Positions 57,896 to 64,000 of a stretch of DNA of 64,000 bases are shown piece after piece (the stretch's first letter is position 1; each line of letters begins with the position of its first letter). The notes beneath the pieces are model-generated. The model did no database searches. It saw only the letters and a program-made list of their open reading frames with translations, and was not told the DNA's origin. The stretch comes from Rhodospirillum sp. (GTDB taxonomy: Bacteria; Pseudomonadota; Alphaproteobacteria; Dongiales; Dongiaceae). The translations under genes and the position numbers were made by a program. The DNA is taken from the NCBI GenBank assembly GCA_013822765.1, contig PNKY01000005.1:248001-312000 (forward strand), read 5' to 3'.

Positions 57896-58195
57896 ATGGA
57901 TTTTGATCTTTATTTCAGGTTCGCCCTGGCGCTCGTCCTGGTTCTGGGGCTCATCGCCCTGCTCGCCTGGATGCTGCGTCGCTTCGGCATGGGTATGAAA
58001 ATGACCAAGGGCCGCCGGCTCGGCGTCTCTGAAGTGCAGATGCTCGGCCCCCGCCACAAGATGATGCTGATCCGGCGCGACGACATCGAGCATCTCGTCA
58101 TCGTCGGCCCAACCGGCGAAACCGTGGTCGAGACCGGCATCAAGGCGCCGGCCAGTTTCGCCAACACGCTTGCGAAGGAGGCTCCGAAGCCATGA
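57896..58195 (+). CDS. fliO: Flagellar biosynthetic protein FliO
   Basis: 99 residues. One N-terminal membrane helix (FALALVLVLGLIALLAWMLRRF) and a small cytoplasmic domain with RRLGVSEVQMLGPRHKMMLIRRDDIEHLVIVGPTGETVVE, the FliO pattern. FliO helps FliP assemble into the export gate. It overlaps fliP by four bases. Confidence 0.9.
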   Translation: MDFDLYFRFALALVLVLGLIALLAWMLRRFGMGMKMTKGRRLGVSEVQMLGPRHKMMLIRRDDIEHLVIVGPTGETVVETGIKAPASFANTLAKEAPKP

Positions 58196-58938
58196 CGCTT
58201 CGCCGCTTCCTCGGCCTCACCGGCTTCGCGCTGGTGTGCTTGGCGCCGTGCGCCGCCTCGGCGCAGAGCGTCAACATCGACCTCGGCGATGGCGCGACCG
58301 GCGCCAGCACCGGCCGCCTGGTGCAGATCATCGCGCTGCTGACGGTCCTGTCGCTCGCGCCCGGCATCCTCATCATGGTGACCTCGTTCACCCGCGTGGT
58401 GGTAGTGCTGTCGCTGCTGCGCGCCGCGCTCGGCGGCCAACAGACGCCGCCCAACATGGTGATGGTCAGCCTCGCCATGTTCCTGACCGCGTTCGTGATG
58501 GCGCCGACCTTCCAGCAGGCCTACCAGGAGGGCGTCGCGCCGCTGATGGCCGAGCAGATCGACGAGCAGACCGCGTTCACGCGTTCCGCCGCGCCGTTCA
58601 AGCTGTTCATGCTCTCCCAGGTGCGCGAGAAGGATCTCGGCCTGTTCATGGACATGGCCAACGCCGAGCCCGCTGCCAGCCCGGAAGAAGTCTCGCTGCA
58701 GATCCTGATCCCCGCCTTCATGATCAGCGAGCTGCGCCGCGCGTTCGAGATCGGCTTCCTGCTGTTCGTGCCCTTTCTCATCATCGACATGGTGGTGGCC
58801 TCGGTCCTCATGTCCATGGGCATGATGATGCTGCCGCCGGTGATGATCGCCCTGCCCTTCAAGCTGGTGTTCTTCGTGCTGGTGGACGGGTGGTACTTGG
58901 TGGCAGGCAGCCTCGTACGCTCATTCGGCGGCAGCTAG
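58192..58938 (+). CDS. fliP: Flagellar export protein FliP
   Basis: 248 residues with a cleavable signal peptide (MTLRRFLGLTGFALVCLAPCAASA). Family motifs: LSLAPGILIMVTSFTRVVVVLSLLR, QTPPNMVMVSLAMFLTAFVMAPT and FEIGFLLFVPFLIIDMVVASVLMSMGM. It forms the core of the FliPQR gate. It ends in a four-base overlap with the convergent LysR gene. Confidence 0.97.
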   Translation: MTLRRFLGLTGFALVCLAPCAASAQSVNIDLGDGATGASTGRLVQIIALLTVLSLAPGILIMVTSFTRVVVVLSLLRAALGGQQTPPNMVMVSLAMFLTAFVMAPTFQQAYQEGVAPLMAEQIDEQTAFTRSAAPFKLFMLSQVREKDLGLFMDMANAEPAASPEEVSLQILIPAFMISELRRAFEIGFLLFVPFLIIDMVVASVLMSMGMMMLPPVMIALPFKLVFFVLVDGWYLVAGSLVRSFGGS

Positions 58939-59846
58939 CGCCGTTTCGCGCCCGAAGCCTGCCGGACCGGTTTTCCCGACAAGAGCGTTTGATTGCTCGC
59001 AATCGCGTCTCCCAGCGCGGTCATGGTTGCGCGCACCCGGGCGACGTTGCGCAGGTCGTTGTGAGTCAGCAGCCACAGGTCGAGCGCCATCGGCGCCGGA
59101 TGGCCGATCTGCCGCAGCTCCGGCAATTGATCCGCGAGCAGGCATGGCAGCAGTCCGACACCGATCCCTGCCCGCACCATTTCCAGGATTGACGGCAAGG
59201 AGTTTCCCCGCCCCGCGACGGTCACGTCCGGCATATGCTTGGTCATCCAGACCGCCGACGGGGTGTGGCTGACGGTGTCATCCGGGGCGACCCAGGGCAG
59301 CGCGGAAAGCCCCGTGCGTTTGGCGTTCAAGCCCTTCGCCGCATAGACGCCGTAAACGAATTTGCCGACCTTGCGGCCGAATAGATCGGGCGGCGGCAAG
59401 CCCGTCGCGCGCAGCGCGATGTCCGCATCGCGCCGGCTCAGGTTTACCATCATGTTGACGATGCAAAGCTCGATCTTGATTTCGGGATTGGTGTCATGCA
59501 GATGGGGCAGGCATCGCCCGATGAGCGGCATCAGCGCATCGGTGGTGGTGAGGCGCACGGTGCCCTGCGGGCGCATGTCCTGGCCGGAGAGCTCGCGCGT
59601 CACCTCCACCACGCCGCTCTCGATGCGATCGGCGAGCGCGACCACCTTCTCGCCGGCGGCGGTTGCCGCATAGCCCGTACGGAAGCGCTCGAACAGCCGC
59701 ACGCCGACCCGCTGCTCCAGCTGGTTCAGCCGCCGGAACACCGTGGCGTGATTGAGCCCCAGCAATCGCGCAGCGCCCGATAGCCCCGCGCCACGCGCGA
59801 TGGCGAGCACCAGGCGCAGATCGTCCCAATCGATTCCCTTGTGCAT
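58935..59846 (-). CDS. LysR-family transcriptional regulator
   Basis: 303 residues. The N-terminal winged helix (DWDDLRLVLAIARGAGLSGAARLLGLNHATVFRRLNQLEQRVGVRLFER) is followed by a periplasmic-binding-type effector domain. The ATG at 59846 (MHKGIDWDDL) is the usual start. No metabolic gene is divergent next to it: the region beyond holds a terminator, small frames and an RTX gene, so the target is unknown. Confidence 0.9.
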   Translation of the reverse strand: MHKGIDWDDLRLVLAIARGAGLSGAARLLGLNHATVFRRLNQLEQRVGVRLFERFRTGYAATAAGEKVVALADRIESGVVEVTRELSGQDMRPQGTVRLTTTDALMPLIGRCLPHLHDTNPEIKIELCIVNMMVNLSRRDADIALRATGLPPPDLFGRKVGKFVYGVYAAKGLNAKRTGLSALPWVAPDDTVSHTPSAVWMTKHMPDVTVAGRGNSLPSILEMVRAGIGVGLLPCLLADQLPELRQIGHPAPMALDLWLLTHNDLRNVARVRATMTALGDAIASNQTLLSGKPVRQASGAKRR

Positions 59847-59928
59847 TTTTGCAAGGTCCCCTTGCCGATCTTGAGAATGGCCTTGCACAGAAGAACCGAT
59901 ATGGTCGCCGCGATCAAGGCGTTCCCGT

Positions 59929-59959
59929 GGCCTGCGCGCCCCCGCGCGGGCCATTTTTT
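59929..59959 (+). terminator. Rho-independent terminator without an obvious upstream gene
   Basis: 10-bp stem GGCCTGCGCG/CGCGCGGGCC (one T-G pair) with a CCCC loop, followed by ATTTTTT. It is the best intrinsic terminator in the window and reads on the plus strand. The nearest plus-strand gene, fliP, ends nearly 1 kb earlier, with the LysR gene on the other strand between them. It may end a small RNA or act as an attenuator before the RTX gene. Confidence 0.75.
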
Positions 59960-59978
59960 GCACGTTCAGGAGGGGCCC

Positions 59979-60053
59979 ATGGCCAACGACATCGAAGCCA
60001 GCACTGCGCCCGTTCTGTGCGGAATGTCACTCTCGAAAGCAACCGAGACATGA
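59979..60053 (+). CDS. Possible 24-residue peptide with strong ribosome site
   Basis: ATG at 59979 is preceded by CAGGAGGGG, a strong Shine-Dalgarno, and opens a 24-codon frame. It ends in an ATGA overlap with a further nine-codon frame (60050-60079). It follows the terminator at 59929-59959. It could be a leader peptide for the RTX gene or a fragment of an old gene. Low confidence. Confidence 0.3.
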   Translation: MANDIEASTAPVLCGMSLSKATET

Positions 60054-60181
60054 ACCGGGGCATCGCGACGTCCGACTGAAACACTACCAATCAACAATCG
60101 CGTCACTTCCCTTCAACCTTTCCTTTCGATCCAACCGGCAATCGCTGGGCCCATCACTTCACATTCAGACAGGAGGAACCA

Positions 60182-61630
60182 ATGGCTAAGACGCTAGAGG
60201 ATTTCGGCTACTATCAGATCAACGGCGGACCGGCAAACAACGTGCTTTACGATATTTCCTATGGCACGGATGTGTATGGCATGGGCGGTAACGACGTGAT
60301 CGTCGCCCACAAGGACGACAAATACTGGGATGGCTGGCTCTATCAGTATCACGATGACTACTTCCACGGTGGCAGTGGATCGGACACGGTGACCTACATC
60401 CTGTCCGAAAAGGCGGTCACCGCGAATCTCGATACCAACGTCGTGTACCGTTACTCGGGCAACGCAGTCCAGTCGACCGACTATTTGGACAGCGTCGAGA
60501 ATCTCACGGGCTCGAAGCTGGGCGACACGATCTACGGATCGGACGGCATCAACGATCTGCGCGGCGGTGGCGGCAACGACCTCATCTACGGTCTTGCCGG
60601 CAATGATCGCATCTGGGGCGACAGCGGCAACGACACGCTCGGCGGCGGCAACGGCGACGACGTCGTCGATGGCGGCACCGGCAACGATGAGCTCGAAGGA
60701 GCCCTGGGCAATGACACGCTCAGTGGCGGGGACGGCGAAGACACGCTGCACGGCGCCGGACAGAACGACGTCCTGAAGGGTGGCGCGCACGACGACAAGC
60801 TCTACGGCCAGTCCGACAACGACCGGCTGGAGGGCGGCGCCGGCAACGACGCGCTGGACGGCGGCACCGGCACCGACACCGCGGTCTACACCGGATCGGG
60901 CGCCGTCACCGTCAATCTCGTGATCGGCCAGGCCAGCGGCGCGTGGGGCAAGGATACGCTGGTCGACGTCGAGAACGTCGAAACCGGCAGCGGCAACGAC
61001 ACGGTCTTCGCGGGCTATGACGGCAGCAGGGTGACGACCGGCGCCGGAAAGGACACGGTCCATGGGTTCATCGGCGACGACCTCGTGTATTCCGGTTCCG
61101 GCAACGACACCGTCGCCGGCGACGACGGCGATGACCAGGTGTATGCGAGCACCGGCAACGACGTCATCTATGGCGGTGACGGCAACGACGAGCTCCACGG
61201 CGAAAGCGGCCTGGACTTGCTTATCGGCGATGACGGAGACGACTTTCTGTATGGCGGTGCCAGCAGCGACAAGATCCGCGCAGGCGACGGCTTCGACACC
61301 ATCAACGGCGGCACCGGCCCCGACATGATCGTCTGGGGCAAGGGCGACGGCGGCGTCGACACCATCGTCGGCTTCAGCCTCAACGAAGACAAGGTGTGGT
61401 TCGACAAGGGCTTCTTCGCGACCGACGCGGTCGGTCCGCTCAACCTTGAGGACGTCTTGACGGTCATCGACAGCGGACCGGATGCCATTCTCGGCGCCAA
61501 CACAGCTGAAAGCGGCTGGACCTATCTCGCCGTGTTCACCAACGTCGATGCCAATGCCTTGAGCATGAAGATCGCCAACGGCAGCATCCTGGCGCCGCCG
61601 GCGGTCGATCTCGGCGACCTTATCGGCTGA
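60182..61630 (+). CDS. RTX-repeat calcium-binding protein, secreted type
   Basis: 482 residues, acidic, almost no cysteine. About twenty RTX nonapeptides (GGxGxDxhx type) in two blocks, residues ~120-240 and ~270-395, e.g. GNDTLGGGNGDD and GGDGNDELHG; each block should fold into a calcium-filled beta-roll. No signal peptide, as expected for type I secretion, with the uncleaved C-terminal signal near the end. No enzymatic domain is visible and no type I exporter genes lie nearby. Possible surface or matrix protein. A GGAGGAAC site precedes the ATG. Confidence 0.88.
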   Translation: MAKTLEDFGYYQINGGPANNVLYDISYGTDVYGMGGNDVIVAHKDDKYWDGWLYQYHDDYFHGGSGSDTVTYILSEKAVTANLDTNVVYRYSGNAVQSTDYLDSVENLTGSKLGDTIYGSDGINDLRGGGGNDLIYGLAGNDRIWGDSGNDTLGGGNGDDVVDGGTGNDELEGALGNDTLSGGDGEDTLHGAGQNDVLKGGAHDDKLYGQSDNDRLEGGAGNDALDGGTGTDTAVYTGSGAVTVNLVIGQASGAWGKDTLVDVENVETGSGNDTVFAGYDGSRVTTGAGKDTVHGFIGDDLVYSGSGNDTVAGDDGDDQVYASTGNDVIYGGDGNDELHGESGLDLLIGDDGDDFLYGGASSDKIRAGDGFDTINGGTGPDMIVWGKGDGGVDTIVGFSLNEDKVWFDKGFFATDAVGPLNLEDVLTVIDSGPDAILGANTAESGWTYLAVFTNVDANALSMKIANGSILAPPAVDLGDLIG

Positions 61631-61646
61631 TGCGATTTATCGGGCT

Positions 61647-61678
61647 CTCCGATCTTCGGCACCCGCCGAGGATCGGAG
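61647..61678. terminator. Bidirectional terminator hairpin
   Basis: 14-bp stem CTCCGATCTTCGGC/GCCGAGGATCGGAG with one T-G pair and an ACCC loop between the convergent RTX and exported-protein genes. No T-run. Confidence 0.6.
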
Positions 61679-61689
61679 GTCGCCGGATA

Positions 61690-62565
61690 TCACTTCTTCC
61701 ACACCCACTCCACGCTGACCGAGCCGGCGTCGCCCTTGGCCTCGCCCTTGTGCTTGCCGCCCACGCCCTTCAACGGACCGAAGCTGTTCGGCAGCTTGGT
61801 GCCGGCAAGGAACGGTATCTGCCGCTCGCCCGCGCCATTGACCGAGCTGTTGGTGGCGATGGTGACCGGCGGCGGAGAAGCCTGGGTGTATTGGGTGGTG
61901 TTCCCCACGACGTCGGTCTCGATCATCAGACCGCGCCAGTCGGGCATGATCTTGGCCGATCCCTTGGCGGTGGTGGTGTCGGTATAGGCGCCGTCGCCGC
62001 CTTCGCCACCCGCGTCGCTGTCGACATAGGTGTCGTTGACGGTAACCGTGCCGGTGCAGCTCTGCGGCTGCCACATCTGGTAGCGTGCGGGGCCGAGATC
62101 GGGGTTGATCCCGGCCATCGCCTCCTTGGCGGCCGGCGCCTGCTGCGCCATCGCCTGCATCTCCTGGGTCTGCGACAGGCTCATCGCCAGTGCGGTCAGG
62201 CACGCTTCGTCACTGCCGCATTTCTCCGCCTCGGCCTCGAGGTTGGCGAGCATCTCGTCACTCGGCGCGAATTGCTGCTGGACGTCCTGAGCCTTGGCCG
62301 TGGAGGCTTCCATCGCGGCCTGCTGTTCCGGCGTCATGCCTTGCGCGCCAACCTGTGAGACCTGTCCGGCCTGCATGATGCATTGGGCGTTCAGCACCCG
62401 CTCGATGGCGGTACTGTGGAACTCGGCCTTGGTCTTTTCCCGGACCGTCATCTTGATTTCGACCGTCGCGGTCGCGCCGGCCGGCGCCGGCTCGGCCGCC
62501 AGCGCATGACTCGCCGCCAGCGGCATGCCAAGGATGGTCAACGCCGCCGCAAGGTTACGCCGCAT
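61690..62565 (-). CDS. Exported hypothetical protein
   Basis: 291 residues with a signal peptide (MRRNLAAALTILGMPLAASHALA). The mature part starts EPAPAGATATVEIKM, has a helical middle (MTPEQQAAMEASTAKAQDVQQQF, EAEAEKCGSDEACLTALAMSL) with a Cys pair, then a beta-rich C-terminal domain after QSCTGTVTVNDTYVDSD. No exact family was recognised; it is loosely like DUF3617 exported proteins. GAGGGGG precedes the ATG at 62565. Divergent from the sugar dehydrogenase gene. Confidence 0.75.
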   Translation of the reverse strand: MRRNLAAALTILGMPLAASHALAAEPAPAGATATVEIKMTVREKTKAEFHSTAIERVLNAQCIMQAGQVSQVGAQGMTPEQQAAMEASTAKAQDVQQQFAPSDEMLANLEAEAEKCGSDEACLTALAMSLSQTQEMQAMAQQAPAAKEAMAGINPDLGPARYQMWQPQSCTGTVTVNDTYVDSDAGGEGGDGAYTDTTTAKGSAKIMPDWRGLMIETDVVGNTTQYTQASPPPVTIATNSSVNGAGERQIPFLAGTKLPNSFGPLKGVGGKHKGEAKGDAGSVSVEWVWKK

Positions 62566-62731
62566 CGAGAGCCCCCTCTTTCGATTGACCCACACCAGTT
62601 AACCCGGCGCCCGAGTCACCGGCAAGCGATGGCCGTCACAGCGCGCGGCGCGGCCTTTTTCCGCTTGGAGCCCGGCGCGCCCGGTGTATGGTGCCGCCCC
62701 ATCGCATCGTTTTCGAGCAGGAAGCAGAACT

Positions 62732-63664
62732 ATGAGCAAGCGCAAGATCGCCATCATCGGCCTCGGCAAGATCTCCCAGGACCAGCATGTGCCGGTGATC
62801 GCAGCGAGCGATGCGTTCGAGCTTGCGGCCATCGTCAGCACCCGCGGCCTCAGCCACGGTAACGTGCCGGTCTTCAAGACCCCGGCCGAGCTTTATCGCG
62901 CGCTGCCGGAGATCGGCGTGGTCGCGGTCAACACCCCGCCGGGCGTGCGCCGCGGGATCGCTCACGAAGCGCTGGCGGCCGGCAAGGACGTGCTGCTGGA
63001 GAAACCGCCGGCGACCACGTTGTCGGAGCTGGTCGACCTGGAGGAGTTCGCGAAAGCCAAAGGCCGCGTGCTGTTCGCGACCTGGCACTCGATCTTCAAT
63101 CCGGCGGTCGACGAGGCGCAGACGCTGATCGCCAAGGCCGGATTGCGCTCGCTGCACATAGAGTGGCGCGAGGATGTGAAGAAATGGCACCCGGGCCAGG
63201 ACTGGGTGTGGGAGCCGGGCGGCTTCGGCGTGTTCGACCCGGGCATCAATGCGCTCTCGATCCTGACGCACATCCTGCCCGGCATCGCCTTCGTGAAGAG
63301 TGCCGAGCTCACCTATCCCGCGAACCGGCAGACGCCGATCGGCGTGAAGCTCACGATGTCTGATGCCAGAGGGACCACCCTCACCGCCGATTTCGACTGG
63401 CGCGAAAAGGGCGACGAGAAGTGGCACATGATGATCGCGTTGGCCGATGGCCGTGCGGCGCGTCTGTTCAAGGGCGGCTCAGCGCTCAGCATCGACGGCA
63501 AGACCATGGTCGAAGCGCCGAGCGAAGAATATCAGCGCATCTATCGCCGCTTTGCCGAGCTGCTCGAAACACGCAAAAGCGACGTGAATCCGGCGCCGCT
63601 GCGGATCGTCGCGGACGCGATGCTGCTGGGCCGCCGCCTGACGACGGATGCTTTTAATTGGTAG
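62732..63664 (+). CDS. L-arabinose/D-galactose 1-dehydrogenase (Gfo/Idh/MocA family)
   Basis: 310 residues. An NAD(P)-dependent sugar dehydrogenase oxidising L-arabinose or D-galactose at C1 to the lactone. Rossmann motif AIIGLGKISQDQHVPVI, the catalytic Lys in VLLEKPPATTLSE, and the segment EWREDVKKWHPGQDWVWEPGGFGVFDPGINALSI closely match the Azospirillum brasilense arabinose dehydrogenase. The ATG at 62732 follows CAGGAAGC. No lactonase or dehydratase of the pathway is next to it in this window. Overlaps the next gene's 3' end by 11 bases. Confidence 0.9.
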   Translation: MSKRKIAIIGLGKISQDQHVPVIAASDAFELAAIVSTRGLSHGNVPVFKTPAELYRALPEIGVVAVNTPPGVRRGIAHEALAAGKDVLLEKPPATTLSELVDLEEFAKAKGRVLFATWHSIFNPAVDEAQTLIAKAGLRSLHIEWREDVKKWHPGQDWVWEPGGFGVFDPGINALSILTHILPGIAFVKSAELTYPANRQTPIGVKLTMSDARGTTLTADFDWREKGDEKWHMMIALADGRAARLFKGGSALSIDGKTMVEAPSEEYQRIYRRFAELLETRKSDVNPAPLRIVADAMLLGRRLTTDAFNW

Positions 63665-64000
63665 CGCTTGGCGCCGCGTTCGCTTCGTCGCTGAGGCTGG
63701 CCTTCTTCAGGCGTTCGCGATAATCGGCGACGAAGGCGTCGATGCGGTCGACCGCGGCCATTTCCGCCGACACCGATTCCACCAGCCCATTGTCCGCCGC
63801 CGTCAGCATGGCGAAGGCCTTGGCCTGATCGGTTGCTTCCATGCGCTCGCCGTAGTCGTTGGCGATCGCCTTCAAGCCACGCCGGTCCGACGCGAGCGAC
63901 AGTGCGACCGCGCGGTTCAGCAGCAGCGGCGCCACGCGGTCCTTGAAATGCTGCGCCTGCTTCTCCGCCAGCTGCTGCTCGGCTTCTGCGCTGCCGATGG
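63654..64000 (-). CDS. C-terminal part of an unidentified helical protein
   Basis: The last 115 residues of a protein whose start lies beyond the right edge. It is soluble and helix-rich (AEQQLAEKQAQHFKDRVAPLLLNRAVALSLASDRRGLKAIANDYGERMEATD). The rhythm is like that of helical repeat or coiled-coil proteins, but no family can be named from this fragment. Convergent overlap of 11 bases with the sugar dehydrogenase. Confidence 0.6.
   Translation of the reverse strand, partial: IGSAEAEQQLAEKQAQHFKDRVAPLLLNRAVALSLASDRRGLKAIANDYGERMEATDQAKAFAMLTAADNGLVESVSAEMAAVDRIDAFVADYRERLKKASLSDEANAAPSATN

Overview
The window is chromosomal DNA from a high-GC alphaproteobacterium, most likely of the Rhodospirillales (Azospirillum/Dongia/Inquilinus type). 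This rests on a cckA-type hybrid kinase beside flagellar genes, two TTAA-N7-TTAA (CtrA-type) boxes in the flagellar control region, RNase E with a long acidic insert in its S1 domain, a cysE-iscR-led isc operon, a zinc-finger HscB, and an arabinose/galactose dehydrogenase of Azospirillum type. I see no rRNA, CRISPR array, IS element or prophage. Most of the window is core genome.

Layout. 1-3.8 kb: accessory-looking genes (PAS_5 protein, sulfotransferase, then a lipoprotein, a small helical protein and a Cys-rich exported protein of unknown function). 3.9-15 kb (minus): elongator tRNA-Met with its own promoter, SCP2 protein, mnmA, and the long isc operon cysE-iscR-second cysteine desulfurase-iscS-iscU-iscA-hscB-hscA-fdx-iscX-hydrolase. 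One promoter at 15049-15077 drives it and carries two IscR type-1-like operators. 15-27 kb: hydrolase, VOC protein, anmK/tyrS divergent pair, AsmA/YhdP-like giant protein, glnE, LysE exporter, bcp and a DUF455 protein. 27-34 kb (minus): an unannotatable 59-residue ORF, amtB with a sigma-54 promoter, prfB with its programmed +1 frameshift, PBP1A and an amidase. 34-41 kb (plus): rne, then an alkylation-repair operon (Ada-AlkA fusion, ogt, PEP-mutase/isocitrate-lyase family enzyme).

41-45 kb (minus): a four-gene metal-chelate-type ABC operon ending in an internally duplicated, two-cysteine GATase/ThuA-like protein of unknown function. It sits behind a 27-bp Fur-type palindrome, and is the best candidate here for an undescribed system. 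45-51 kb: two tandem paralogous membrane proteins, alaS, recA. 51-59 kb: cckA and the flagellar export/basal-body block flgB-flgC-fliE-fliQ-fliR-flhB, divergent from an FlhB-tail paralogue, an unknown 107-residue protein, fliO and fliP. 59-64 kb: LysR regulator, RTX-repeat secreted protein preceded by a strong orphan terminator, exported protein, sugar 1-dehydrogenase, and the 3' end of a minus-strand gene.

Functional links: cysE supplies O-acetylserine for cysteine, IscS and its paralogue take sulfur from cysteine, the isc proteins build Fe-S clusters, and mnmA at the downstream end uses IscS-derived sulfur for tRNA thiolation. The CckA kinase is encoded next to flagellar genes whose control region carries CtrA-type boxes, the output end of the CckA phosphorelay.
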